A stretch of 64,000 nucleotides of DNA from Zea mays (taxonomy: Eukaryota; Streptophyta; Magnoliopsida; Poales; Poaceae), in the NCBI RefSeq assembly GCF_902167145.1, contig NW_023367389.1, positions 45,952 through 109,951 on the forward strand, read 5' to 3'. How positions within the stretch are numbered: position 1 is the stretch's first letter; each line of letters begins with the position of its first letter. Positions 46,501-59,140 of this stretch are shown piece after piece. Under the pieces are notes generated by a model. That model saw nothing but the letters and a program-made list of their open reading frames with translations, was not told the origin of the DNA and ran no database searches. Position numbers and translations under genes: made by a program.

Positions 46501-49500
46501 TCCGTAGGTGTTAGCCTCTAGTATTATTGAAAATGGTCGCTCATGGCTATTTTCAAGGTCGCTCATGGCTATTTTCATAAAAAATGGGGGTTGTGTGGCC
46601 ATTTATCATCGACTAGAGGCTCATAAACCTCACCCCACATATGTTTCCTTGCCATAGATCACATTCTTGGATTTCTGGTGGAGACCATTTCTTGGTCAAA
46701 AACTCGTACGTGTTAGCCTTCGGTATTATTGAAAATGGTCGTTCATGGCTATTTTCGACAAAAATGGGGGTTGTGTGGCCATTGATCATCGACCAGAGGC
46801 TCGTACAGCTCACCCCACATATGTTTCCTTGCCATAGATCACATTCTTGGATTTCTGGTGGAGACCATTTCTTGGTCAAAAATCTTTAGGTGTTAGCCTC
46901 TAGTATTATTGAAAATGGTCGCTCATGGCTATTTTCAAGGTCGCTCATGGCTATTTTCATAAAAAATGGGGGTTGTGTGGCCATTTATCATCGACTAGAG
47001 GCTCATAAACCTCACCCCACATATGTTTCCTTGCCATAGATCACATTCTTGGATTTCTGGTGGAGACCATTTCTTGGTCAAAAATCCGTAGGTGTTAGCC
47101 TTCGGTATTATTGAAAATGGTCGTTCATGGCTATTTTCGACAAAAATGGGGGTTGTGTGGCCATTGATCATCGACCAGAGGCTCATACACCTCACCCCAC
47201 ATATGTTTTCTTGCCATAGATCACATTCTTGGATTTCTGGTGGAGACCATTTCTTGGTCAATCCGTAGGTCTTAGCCTCTAATATTATTGAAAATGGTCG
47301 CTCATGGCTATTTTCATAAAAAAATGGGGGTTGTGTGGCCATTTATCATCGACTAGAGGCTCATAAATCTCACCCCACATATGTTTCCTTGCCATAGATC
47401 ACATTCTTGGATTTATGGTGGAGACCATTTCTTGGTCAAAAATCCGTAGGTGTTAGCCTTCGATATTATTGAAAATGGTCGTTCATGGCTATTTTCGGCA
47501 AAATGGGGGTTGTGTGGCCATTGATCGTCGACCAGAGGCTCATACACCTCTGGTGGAGACCAATTCTTGGTCAAAAATCTGTAGGTGTTAGCCTTCGGTA
47601 TTATTGAAAATGGTCGTTCATGGCTATTTTCGACAAAAATGGGGGTTGTGTGGCCATTGATCATTGACCAGATGCTCGTATACCTCACCCCACATATGTT
47701 TCCTTGCCATAGATCACATTCTTGGATTTCTGGTGGAGACCATTTCTTGGGCAAAAATCCGTAGGTCTTAGCCTCTAGTATTATTGAAAATGGTCGTTCA
47801 TGGCTATTTTCGACAAAAATGGGGGTTGTGTGGCCATTGATCATCGACCAGAGGCTCATACACCTCACCCCACATATGTTTCCTTGCCATAGATCACATT
47901 CTTGGATTTCTGGTGGAGACTATTTCTTGGTCAAAAATCCGTAGGTGTTAGCCTTCGGTATTATTGAAAATGGTCGTTCATGGCTATTTTCGACAAAAAT
48001 GGGGGTTGTGTGGCCATTGATCATCGACCAGAGGCTCATACACCTCACCCCACATATGTTTCCTTGCCATAGATCACATTCTTGGATTTTTGGTGGAGAC
48101 CATTTCTTGGTTAAAAACTCGTAGGTGTTAGCCTTCGGTATTATTGAAAATGGTCATTCATGGCTATTTTCTGCAAAATGGGGGTTGTGTGGCCATTTAT
48201 CATCGACCAGAGGCTCATACACCTCACCCCACATATGTTTCCTTGCCATAGATCACATTCTTGGATTTCTGGTGGAGACCATTTCTTGGTCAAAAATCCG
48301 TAGGTGTTAGCCTTCGATATTATTGAAAATGGTCGTTCATGGCTATTTTCGACAAAAATGGGGGTTGTGTGGCCATTGATCGTCGACCAGAGGCTCATAC
48401 ACCTCACCCCACATATGTTTCCTTGCCATAGATCACATTCTTGGATTTCTGGTGGAGACCATTTCTTGGTCAAAAATCCGTAGGTCTTAGCCTCTAGTAT
48501 TATTGAAAATGGTTGCTCATGGCTATTTTCATAAAAAATGGGGGTTGTGTGGCCATTGATCATCGACCAGAGGCTCATACACCTTTAGTGGAGACCAATT
48601 CTTGGTCAAAAATCTGTAGGTGTTAGCCTTCGGTATTATTGAAAATGGTCGTTCATGGCTATTTTCGACAAAAATGGGGGTTGTGTGGCCATTGATCATC
48701 GACCAGAGGCTCATACACCTCACCCCACATATGTTTCCTTGCCATAGATCACATTCTTGGATTTCTGGTGGAGACCATTTCTTGGTCAAAAATCCGTAGG
48801 TGTTAGCCTTCGGTATTATTGAAAATGGTCGTTCATGGCTATTTTCGACAAAAATGGGGGTTGTGTGGCCATTGATCATCGACCAGAGGCTCATACACCT
48901 CACCCCACATATGTTTCCTTGCCATAGATCACATTCTTGGATTTTTGGTGGAGACCATTTCTTGGTTAAAAACTCGTAGGTGTTAGCCTTCGGTATTATT
49001 GAAAATGGTCATTCATGGCTATTTTCGGCAAAATGGGGGTTGTGTGTCCATTTATCATCGACCAGAGGCTCATACACCTCACCCCACATATGTTTCCTTG
49101 CCATAGATCACATTCTTGGATTTCTGGTGGAGACCATTTCTTGGTCAAAAATCCGTAGGTGTTAGCCTTCGATATTATTGAAAATGGTCGTTCATGGCTA
49201 TTTTCGACAAAAATGGGGGTTGTGTGGCCATTGATCGTCGACCAGAGGCTCATACACCTCACCCCACATATGTTTCCTTGCCATAGATCACATTCTTGGA
49301 TTTCTGGTGGAGACCATTTCTTGGTCAAAAATCCGTAGGTCTTAGCCTCTAGTATTATTGAAAATGGTTGCTCATGGCTATTTTCATAAAAAATGGGGGT
49401 TGTGTGGCCATTGATCATCGACCAGAGGCTCATACACCTTTAGTGGAGACCAATTCTTGGTCAAAAATCTGTAGGTGTTAGCCTTCGGTATTATTGAAAA

Positions 49501-50745
49501 TGGTCGTTCATGGCTATTTTCATAAAAAATGGGGGTTGTGTGGCCATTTATCATCGACTAGAGGCTCGTACACCTCACCCCACATATGTTTCCTTGCCAT
49601 AGATCACATTCTTGGATTTCTGGTGGAGACCATTTCTTGGTTAAAAACTCGTACGTGTTAGCCTTCGGTATTATTGAAAATGGTCGCTCATGGCTATTTT
49701 CATAAAAAATGGGGGTTGTGTGGCCATTGATCATCGACCAGACGCTCATACACCTCACCCCACATATGTTTCCTTGCCATAGATCACATTCTTGGATTTC
49801 TAGTGGAGACCATTTCTTGGTCAAAAATCCGTAGGTGTTAGCCTTCGGTATTATTGTAAATGGTCATTCATGGCTATTTTCGACAAAAATGGGGGTTGTG
49901 TGGCCATTGATCATCGACCAGAGGCTCATACACCTCACCCCACATATGTTTCCTTGCCATAGATCACATTCTTGGATTTCTGGTGGAGACCATTTCTTGG
50001 TCAAAAATCCGTAGGTCTTAGCCTCTAGTATTATTGAAAATGGTCGCTCATGGCTATTTTCAAGGTCGCTCATGGCTATTTTCATAAAAAATGGGGGTTG
50101 TGTGGCCATTGATCATCGACCATAGGCTCATACACCTTACCCCACATATGTTTCCTTGCCATAGATCACATTCTTGGATTTCTGGTGGAGACCATTTCTT
50201 GGTCAAAAATCCGTAGGTGTTACCTCTAGTATTATTGAAAATGGTCGTTCATGGCTATTTTCGGCAAAATGGGGGTTGTGTGGCCATTGATCATCGACCA
50301 GACGCTCATACACCTCACCCCACATATGTTTCCTTGCCATAGATCACATTCTTGGATTTCTGGTGGAGACCATTTCTTGGTCAAAAATCTGTAGGTGTTA
50401 GCCTTCGGAATTTTTTAAAATGGTCATTCATGGCTATTTTTGACAAAAATGGGGGTTGTGGCCATTGATCATCGACCAAAGGATCGTACACCTCACTCCA
50501 CATATGTTTCCTTGCCATAGATATTTTCGACAAAAATGGGGGTTGTGTGGCCATTGATCATCGACCAGAGGCTCATACACCTCACCCCACATATGTTTCC
50601 TTGCCATAGATTACATTCTTGGATTTCTGGTGGAAACCATTTCTTGGTTAAAAACTCGTACGTGTTAGCCTTCGGTATTATTGAAAATGGTCATTCATGG
50701 CTATTTTCGACAAAAATGGGGGTTGTGAGGCCATTGATCATCGAC
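43533..50745 (-). repeat. knob180 array, inverted block
   Basis: About 7.2 kb of units in the opposite orientation, about 40 equivalents. The switch near 43533-43540 joins GACCAAGAAATGG to GGGTTGTGTGGCC. Units with the extra 23-bp piece recur near 44790, 46550, 46930 and 50060. A truncated joint, CTCTGGTGGAGACCAATTC or its CTTTAGTGG form, recurs near 47550, 48585 and 49440. Confidence 0.93.
47800..49519 (-). repeat. 855-bp tandem duplication in the inverted knob180 block
   Basis: Shared rare variants lie exactly 855 bp apart: GGATTTTTGGTGG near 48085 and 48940, GTTAAAAACTCGTAGG near 48111 and 48966, CCTTTAGTGGAGACCAATTC at 48581 and 49436. Outer limits are approximate, as neighbouring units are similar. 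Confidence 0.75.
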
Positions 50746-53700
50746 CACCCCCATTTTTGTCGAAAATAGCCATGAACGACCATTTTCAATAATATCGAAG
50801 GCTAACACCTACGGATTTTTGACCAAGAAATGGTCTCCACCAGAGGCTCGTACACCTCACCCCACATATGTTTCCTTGCCATAGATCACATTCTTGGATT
50901 TCTGGTGGAAACCATTTCTTGGTTAAAAACTCATACGTGTTAGCCTTCGGTATTATTGAAAATGGTCGTTCATGGCTATTTTCGGCAAAATGGGGGTTGT
51001 GTGGCCATTGATCGTCGACCAGAGGCTCGTACACTTCAACCCACATATGTTTTCTTGCCATAGATCACATTCTTGGATTTCTGGTGGAGACCATTTCTTG
51101 GTCTAAAATCCGTACGTGTTAGCCTTCGGTATTATTGTAAATGGTCATTCATGGCTATTTTCGACAAAAATGGGGGTGGTCGATGATCAATGGCCACACA
51201 ACCCCTATTTTTGTCGAAAATAGCCATGAATCACCATTTTCAATAATACCGAAGGCTAACACATACGAGTTTTTAACCAAGAAATGGTTTCCACCAGAAA
51301 TCCAAGAATGTAATCTATGGCAAGGAAACATATGTGGGGTGAGGTGTATGAGCCTCTGGTCGATGATCAATGGCCACACAACCCCCATTTTTGTCGAAAA
51401 TAGCCATGAATGACCATTTTCAATAATACCGAAGGCTAACACGTACGGATTTTTGCCCAAGAAATGGTCTCCACCAGAAATCCAAGAATGTGATCTATGG
51501 CAAGGAAACATATGTGGGGTGAGGTGTATGAGCCTCTGGTCGATGATTAATGGCCACACAACCCCCATTTTTGTCGAAAATAGCCATGAACGACCATTTT
51601 CAAAAATACCAAAGGCTAACACGTACGGATTTTTGACCAAGAAATGGTCTCCACCAGAAATCCAAGAATGTGATCTATGGCAAGGAAACATATGTGGGGT
51701 GAGGTGTATGAGCGTCTGGTCGATGATCAATGGCCACACAACCCCCATTTTTGTCGAAAATAGCCATGAACGACCATTTTCAATAATACCGAAGGCTAAC
51801 ACCTACGGATTTTTGACCAAGAAATGGTCTCCACCAGAAATCCAAGAATGTGATCTATGGCAAGGAAACATATGTGGGGTGAGGTGTACGAGCCTCTGGT
51901 CGATGATCAATGGCCACACAACCCCCATTTTGCCGAAAATAGCCATTAATGACCATTTTCAATAATACCGAAGGCTAACACGTACGAGTTTTTGACCAAG
52001 AAATGGTCTCCACCAGAAATCCAAGAATGTGATCTACGACAAGGAAACATATGTGGGGTGAGGTGTATGAGCCTCTGGTCGACGATCAATGGACACACAA
52101 CCCCCATTTTGCCGAAAATAGCCATGAATGACCATTTTCAATAATACCGAAGGCTAAGACCTACGGATTTTTGACCAAGAAATGGTCTCCACCAGAAATC
52201 CAAGAATGTGATCTATGGCAAGGAAACATATGTGGGGTGAGGTGTATGAGCCTCTTGTCGATGATCAATGGCCACACAACCCCCATTTTTGTCGAAAATA
52301 GCCATGAATGACCATTTACAATAATACCGAAGGCTAACACCTACGGATTTTTTACCAAGAAATGGTCTCCACCAGAAATCCAAGAATGTGATCTATGGCA
52401 AGGAAACATATTTGGGTGAGGTGTATGAGCGTCTGGTCGATGATCAATGGCCACACAACCCCCATTTTTGTCGAAAATAGCCATGAACGACCATTTTCAA
52501 TAATATCGAAGGCTAACACCTACGGATTTTTGACCAAGAAATGGTCTCCACCAGAGGCTCGTACACCTCACCCCACATATGTTTCCTTGTCATAGATCAC
52601 ATTCTTGGATTTCTGGTGGAAACCATTTCTTGGTTAAAAACTCGTACGTGTTAGCCTTCGGTATTATTGAAAATGGTCATTCATGGCTATTTTCGGCAAA
52701 ATGGGGGTTGTGTGGCCATTGATCATCGACCAGAGGCTCGTACACTTCAACCCACATATGTTTTCTTGCCATAGATCACATTCTTGGATTTCTGGTGGAG
52801 ACCATTTCTTGGTCTAAAATCCGTACGTGTTAGCCTTCGGTATTATTGTAAATGGTCATTCATGGCTATTTTCGACAAAAATGGGGGTGGTCGATGATCA
52901 ATGGCCACACAACCCCCATTTTTGTCGAAAATAGCCATGAATGACCATTTTCAATAATACCGAAGGCTAACACATACGAGTTTTTAACCAAGAAATGGTT
53001 TCCACCAGAAATCCAAGAATGTAATCTATGGCAAGGAAACATATGTGGGGTGAGGTGTATGAGCCTCTGGTCGATGATCAATGGCCACACAACCCCCATT
53101 TTTGTCGAAAATAGCCATGAATGACCATTTTCAATAATACCGAAGGCTAACACGTACGGATTTTTGCCCAAGAAATGGTCTCCACTAGAAATCCAAGAAT
53201 GTGATCTATGGCAAGGAAACATATGTGGGGTGAGGTGTATGAGCCTCTGGTCGATGATCAATGGCCACACAACCCCCATTTTTGTCGAAAATAGCCATGA
53301 ACGACCATTTTCAAAAATACCAAAGGCTAACACGTACGGAATTTTGACCAAGAAATGGTCTCCACCAGAAATCCAAGAATGTGATCTATGGCAAGGAAAC
53401 ATATGTGTGGTGAGGTGTATGAGCGTCTGGTCGATGATCAATGGCCACACAACCCCCATTTTTGTCGAAAATAGCCATGAATGACCATTTTCAATAATAC
53501 CGAAGGCTAACACCTACGGATTTTTGACCAAGAAATGGTCTCCACCAGAAATCCAAGAATGTGATCTATGGCAAGGAAACATATGTGGGGTGAGGTGTAC
53601 GAGCCTCTGGTCGATGATCAATGGCCACACAACCCCCATTTTGCCGAAAATAGCCATGAATGACCATTTTCAATAATACCGAAGGCTAACACGTACGAGT

Positions 53701-54256
53701 TTTTGACCAAGAAATGGTCTCCACCAGAAATCCAAGAATGTGATCTACGACAAGGAAACATATGTGGGGTGAGGTGTATGAGCCTCTGGTCGACGATCAA
53801 TGGCCACACAACCCCCATTTTGCCGAAAATAGCCATGAATGACCATTTTCAATAATACCGAAGGCTAAGACCTACGGATTTTTGACCAAGAAATGGTCTC
53901 CACCAGAAATCCAAGAATGTGATCTATGGCAAGGAAACATATGTGGGGTGAGGTGTATGAGCCTCTTGTCGATGATCAATGGCCACACAACCCCCATTTT
54001 TGTCAAAAATAGCCATGAATGACCATTTACAATAATACCGAAGGCTAACACCTACGGATTTTTGACCAAGAAATGGTCTCCACCAGAAATCCAAGAATGT
54101 GATCTATGGCAAGGAAACATATGTGGGGTGAGGTGTATGAGCGTCTGGTCGATGATCAATGGCCACACAACCCCCATTTTTGTCGAAAATAGCCATGAAC
54201 GACCATTTTCAATAATATCGAAGGCTAACACCTACGGATTTTTGACCAAGAAATGG
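50746..54256. repeat. Mixed-orientation knob180 block, 1711-bp tandem duplication
   Basis: Orientation switches at about 50746 (- to +), 50843 (+ to -), 51178 (- to +), 52553 (+ to -) and 52889 (- to +). Matching points are 1711 bp apart: the joint CTCCACCAGAGGCTCG at 50835 and 52546, and GGGGGTGGTCGATG at 51172 and 52883. The two copies are about 50746-52456 and 52457-54167, so the switches were duplicated as part of the unit. The block ends at a deletion joint CTCCACAACCCCC near 54260. Confidence 0.8.
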
Positions 54257-57200
54257 TCTCCACAACCCCCATTTTTGTCGAAAATAGCCATGAACGACCA
54301 TTTTCAATAATACCGAAGGCTAACACGTACGAGTTTTTGACCAAGAAATGGTCTCCACCAGAAATCCAAGAATGTGATCTATGGCAAGGAAACATATGTG
54401 GGGTGAGGTTTATGAGCCTCTAGTCGATGATAAATGGCCACACAACCCCCATTTTTTATGAAAATAGCCATGAGCGACCTTGAAAATAGCCATGAGCGAC
54501 CATTTTCAATAATACTAGAGGCTAACACCTACGGATTTTAGACCAAGAAATGGTCTCCACCAGAAATCCAAGAATGTGATCTATGGCAAGGAAACATATG
54601 TGGTTGTCGAAAATAGCCATGAACGACCATTTTCAATAATACCGAAGGCTAACACCTACGGATTTTTGACCAAGAAATGGTCTCCACCAGAAATCCAAGA
54701 ATGTAATCTATGGCAAGGAAACATATGTGGGGTGAGGTTTATGAGCCTCTAGTCGATGATCATTGGCCACACAACCCCCATTTTTGTCGAAAATAGCCAT
54801 GAACGACCATTTTCAATAATACTAGAGGCTAAGACCTACGGATTTTTGACCAAGAAATGGTCTCCACCAGAAATCCAAGAATGTGATCTATGGCAAAGAA
54901 ACATATGTGGGGTGAGGTTTATGAGCCTCTAGTCGATGATCATTGGCCACACAACCCCCATTTTTGTCGAAAATAGCCATGAACGACCATTTTCAATAAT
55001 ACTAGAGGCTAAGACCTACGGATTTTTGACCAAGAAATGGTCTCCACCAGAAATCCAAGAATGTGATCTATGGCAAAGAAACATATGTGGGGTCAGGTGT
55101 ATGAGCCTCTAGTCGATGATCAATGGACACACAACCCCCATTTTTGTCGAAAATAGCCATGAATGACCATTTTCAAAAATACCAAAGGCTAACACGTACG
55201 GATTTTTGACCAAGAAATGGTCTCCACCAGAAATCCAAGAATGTGATCTATGGCAAGGAAACATATGTGGGTGAGGTGTATGAGTGTCTGGTCGATGATC
55301 AATGGCCACACAACCCCCATTTTGCCGAAAATAGCCATGAACGACCATTTTCAATAATACTAGAGGCTAACACCTACGGATTTTTGACCAAGAAATGGTC
55401 TCCACCAGAAATCCAAGAATGTGATCTATGGCAAGGAAACATATGTGGGGTGAGGTGTATGAGCCTATGGTCGATGATCAATGGCCACACAACCCCCATT
55501 TTTTTATGAAAATAGCCATGAGCGACCTTGAAAATAGCCATGAGCGACCATTTTTAATAATACTAGAGGCTAAGACCTACGGATTTTTGACCAAGAAATG
55601 GTCTCCACCAGAAATCCAAGAATGTGATCTATGGCAAGGAAACATATGTGGGGTGAGGTGTATGAGCCTATGGTCGATGATCAATGGCCACACAACCCCC
55701 ATTTTTTTATGAAAATAGCCATGAGCGACCTTGAAAATAGCCATGAGCGACCATTTTTAATAATACTAGAGGCTAAGACCTACGGATTTTTGACCAAGAA
55801 ATGGTCTCCACCAGAAATCCAAGAATGTGATCTATGGCAAGGAAACATATGTGGGGTGAGGTGTATGAGCGTCTGGTCGATGATCAATGGCCACACAACC
55901 CCCATTTTTTATGAAAATAGCCATGAGCGACCATTTTCAATAATACCGAAGGCTAACACGTACGAGTTTTTAACCAAGAAATGGTCTCCACCAGAAATCC
56001 AAGAATGTGATCTATGGCAAGGAAACATATGTGGGGTGAGGTGTACGAGCCTCTAGTCGATGATAAATGGCCACACAACCCCCATTTTTTATGAAAATAG
56101 CCATGAACGACCATTTTCAATAATACCGAAGGCTAACACCTACAGATTTTTGACCAAGAATTGGTCTCCACCAGAGGTGTATGAGCCTCTGGTCGATGAT
56201 CAATGGCCACACAACCCCCATTTTTTATGAAAATAGCCATGAGCGACCATTTTCAATAATACTAGAGGCTAAGACCTACGGATTTTTGACCAAGAAATGG
56301 TCTCCACCAGAAATCCAAGAATGTGATCTATGGCAAGGAAACATATGTGGGGTGAGGTGTATGAGCCTCTGGTCGATGATCAATGGCCACACAACCCCCA
56401 TTTTTGTCGAAAATAGCCATAAACGACCATTTTCAATGACACTGAAGGCTAACACCTACGGATTTTTGACCAAGAAATGGTCTCCACCAGAAATCCAAGA
56501 ATGTGATCTATGGCAAGGAAACATATGTGGGGTGAGGTGTATGAGCCTCTGGTCGATGATCAATGGCCACACAACCCCCATTTTTGTCGAAAATAGCCAT
56601 GAACGACCATTTTCAATAATACTAGAGGCTAAGACCTACGGATTTTTGACCAAGAAATGGTCTCCACCAGAAATCCAAGAATGTGATCTATGGCAAGGAA
56701 ATATATGTGGAGTGAGGTGTACGATCCTCTGGTCGATGATTTATGGCCACACAACCCCCATTTTTGTCGAAAATAGCCATGAATGACCATTTTCAAAAAT
56801 ACCGAAGGCTAACACGTTCGGATTTTTGACCAAGAAATGGTCTCCACCAGAAATCCAAGAATGTGATCTATGGCAAGGAAACATATGTGGGGTGAGGTGT
56901 ATGAGCGTCTGGTCGATGATCAATGGCCACACAACCCCCATTTTTGTCGAAAATAGCCATGAACGACCATTTTCAATAATACCGAAGGCTAACACATACG
57001 GATTTTAGACCAAGAAATGGTCTCCACCAGATGGGGTGAGGTGTACGAGCCTCTGGTCGATGATCAATGGCCACACAACCCCCATTTTTGTCGAAAATAG
57101 CCATGAATGACCATTTTCAATAATACCGAAGGCTAACACCTACGGATTTTTGACCAAGAAATGGTTTCCACCAGAAATCCAAGAATGTGATCTACGACAA

Positions 57201-57665
57201 GGAAACATATGTGGGGTGAGGTGTATGAGCCTCTGGTCGACGATCAATGGCCACACAACCCCCATTTTGCCGAAAATAGCCATGAATGACCATTTTCAAT
57301 AATACCGAAGGCTAAGACCTACGGATTTTTGACCAAGAAATGGTCTCCACCAGAAATCCAAGAATGTGTTCTATGGCAAGGAAACATATGTGGGGTGAGG
57401 TGTATGAGCCTCTGGTCGATGATCAATGGCCACACAACCCCCATTTTTGTCGAAAATAGCCATGAATGACCATTTACAATAATACCGAAGGCTAACACCT
57501 ACGGATTTTTGACCAAGAAATGGTCTCCACCAGAAATCCAAGAATGTGATCTACGACAAGGAAACATATGTGGGGTGAGGTGTATGAGCCTCTGGTCGAT
57601 GATCAATGGCCACACAACCCCCATTTTTGCCGAAAATAGCCATGAGCGACCATTTTTTAAATAAT
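54257..57665 (+). repeat. knob180 array, forward block
   Basis: About 19 unit equivalents in forward orientation. It includes two near-identical successive 180-bp units with GCAAAGAAACATATG and GATCATTGGCC near 54760-55080, and two identical 203-bp units at 55428-55630 and 55631-55833 that carry the 23-bp extra piece. Confidence 0.9.
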
Positions 57666-59140
57666 ACACCTCACCCCACATATGTTTCCTTGCCATAGAT
57701 CACATTCTTGGATTTATGGTGGAGACCATTTCTTGGTCAAAAATCCGTAGGTGTTAGCCTTTGGTATTTTTGAAAATGGTCATTCTATGGCAAGGAAACA
57801 TATGTGGGGTGAGGTGTATGAGCGTCTGGTCGATGATCAATGGCCACACAACCCCCATTTTTGCTGAAAATAGCCATGAACAACCGTTTTCAATAATACC
57901 GAAGGCTAACACCTACGGATTTTTGACCAAGAAATGGTCTCCACCAGAAATCCAAGAATGTGATCTATGGCAAGGAAACATATGTGGGGTGAGGTGTATT
58001 ATTGAAAATGGTCGCTCATGGCTATTTTCGGCAAAAATGGGGGTTGTGTGGCCATTGATCATCGACCAGAGGCTCATACACCTCACCCCACATATGTTTC
58101 CTTGTCGTAGATCACATTCTTGGATTTCTGGTGGAGACCATTTCTTGGTCAAAAATCCGTAGGTGTTAGCCTTCGATATTATTGTAAATGGTCATTCATG
58201 GCTATTTTCAACAAAAATGGGGGTTGTGTGGCCATTGATCATCGACCAGAGGCTCATACACCTCACCCCACATAGGTTTCCTTGCCATAGATCACATTCT
58301 TGGATTTCTGGTGGAGACCATTTCTTGGTCAAAAATCCGTAGGTCTTAGCCTTCGGTATTATTGAAAATGGTCATTCATGGCTATTTTCGGCAAAATGGG
58401 GGTTGTGTGGCCATTGATCGTTGACCAGAGGCTCATACACCTCACCCCACATATGTTTCCTTGTCGTAGATCACATTCTTGGATTTCTGGTGAAAACCAT
58501 TTCTTGGTCAAAAATCCGTAGGTGTTAGCCTTCGGTATTATTGAAAATGGTCATTCATGGCTATTTTCGACAAAAATGGGGGTTGTGTGGCCATTGATCA
58601 TCGACCAGAGGCTCGTACACCTCACCCCATCTGGTGGAGACCATTTCTTGGTCTAAAATCCGTACGTGTTAGCCTTCGGTATTATTGAAAATGGTCGTTC
58701 ATGGCTATTTTCGACAAAAATGGGGGTTGTGTGGCCATTGATCATCGACCAGACGCTCATACACCTCACCCCACATATGTTTCCTTGCCATAGATCACAT
58801 TCTTGGATTTCTGGTGGAGACCATTTCTTGGTCAAAAATCCGAACGTGTTAGCCTTTGGTATTTTTGAAAATGGTCATTCATGGCTATTTTCGACAAAAA
58901 TGGGGGTTGTGTGGCCATTGATCATCGACCAGAGGATCGTACACCTCACTCCACATATGTTTCCTTGCCATAGATCACATTCTTGGATTTCTGGTGGAGA
59001 CCATTTCTTGGTCAAAAATCCGTAGGTCTTAGCCTCTAGTATTATTGAAAATGGTCGTTCATGGCTATTTTCGACAAAAATGGGGGTTGTGTGGCCATTG
59101 ATCATCGACCAGACGCTCATACACCTCACCCACATATGTT
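56500..59140. repeat. Palindrome of knob180 units centred near 57.83 kb
   Basis: Rare variants mirror each other about 57834: GATGGGGTGAGGTGTACGAG at 57030 with its complement at about 58612; the GTACGATCC variant at 56728 and 58932; CGTTCGG at 56815 and CCGAACG at 58846; AAGGCTAAGACC at 57308 and GGTCTTAGCCTT at 58347; GGTGTATTATT at 57994 and its complement at about 57662. Arms are at least 1.2 kb with a central single region of about 100 bp (57783-57884) in forward orientation. Confidence 0.75.
57666..58000. repeat. Centre of the palindrome: short reverse and forward knob180 pieces
   Basis: 57666-57782 is reverse, 57783-57996 forward, and from about 58000 the array is reverse. The joints are truncated units: AAATAATACACCTCACC at the left, GGTCATTCTATGGCAAGG at 57776 and GAGGTGTATTATTGAAAATG at 57991. 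Confidence 0.8.
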
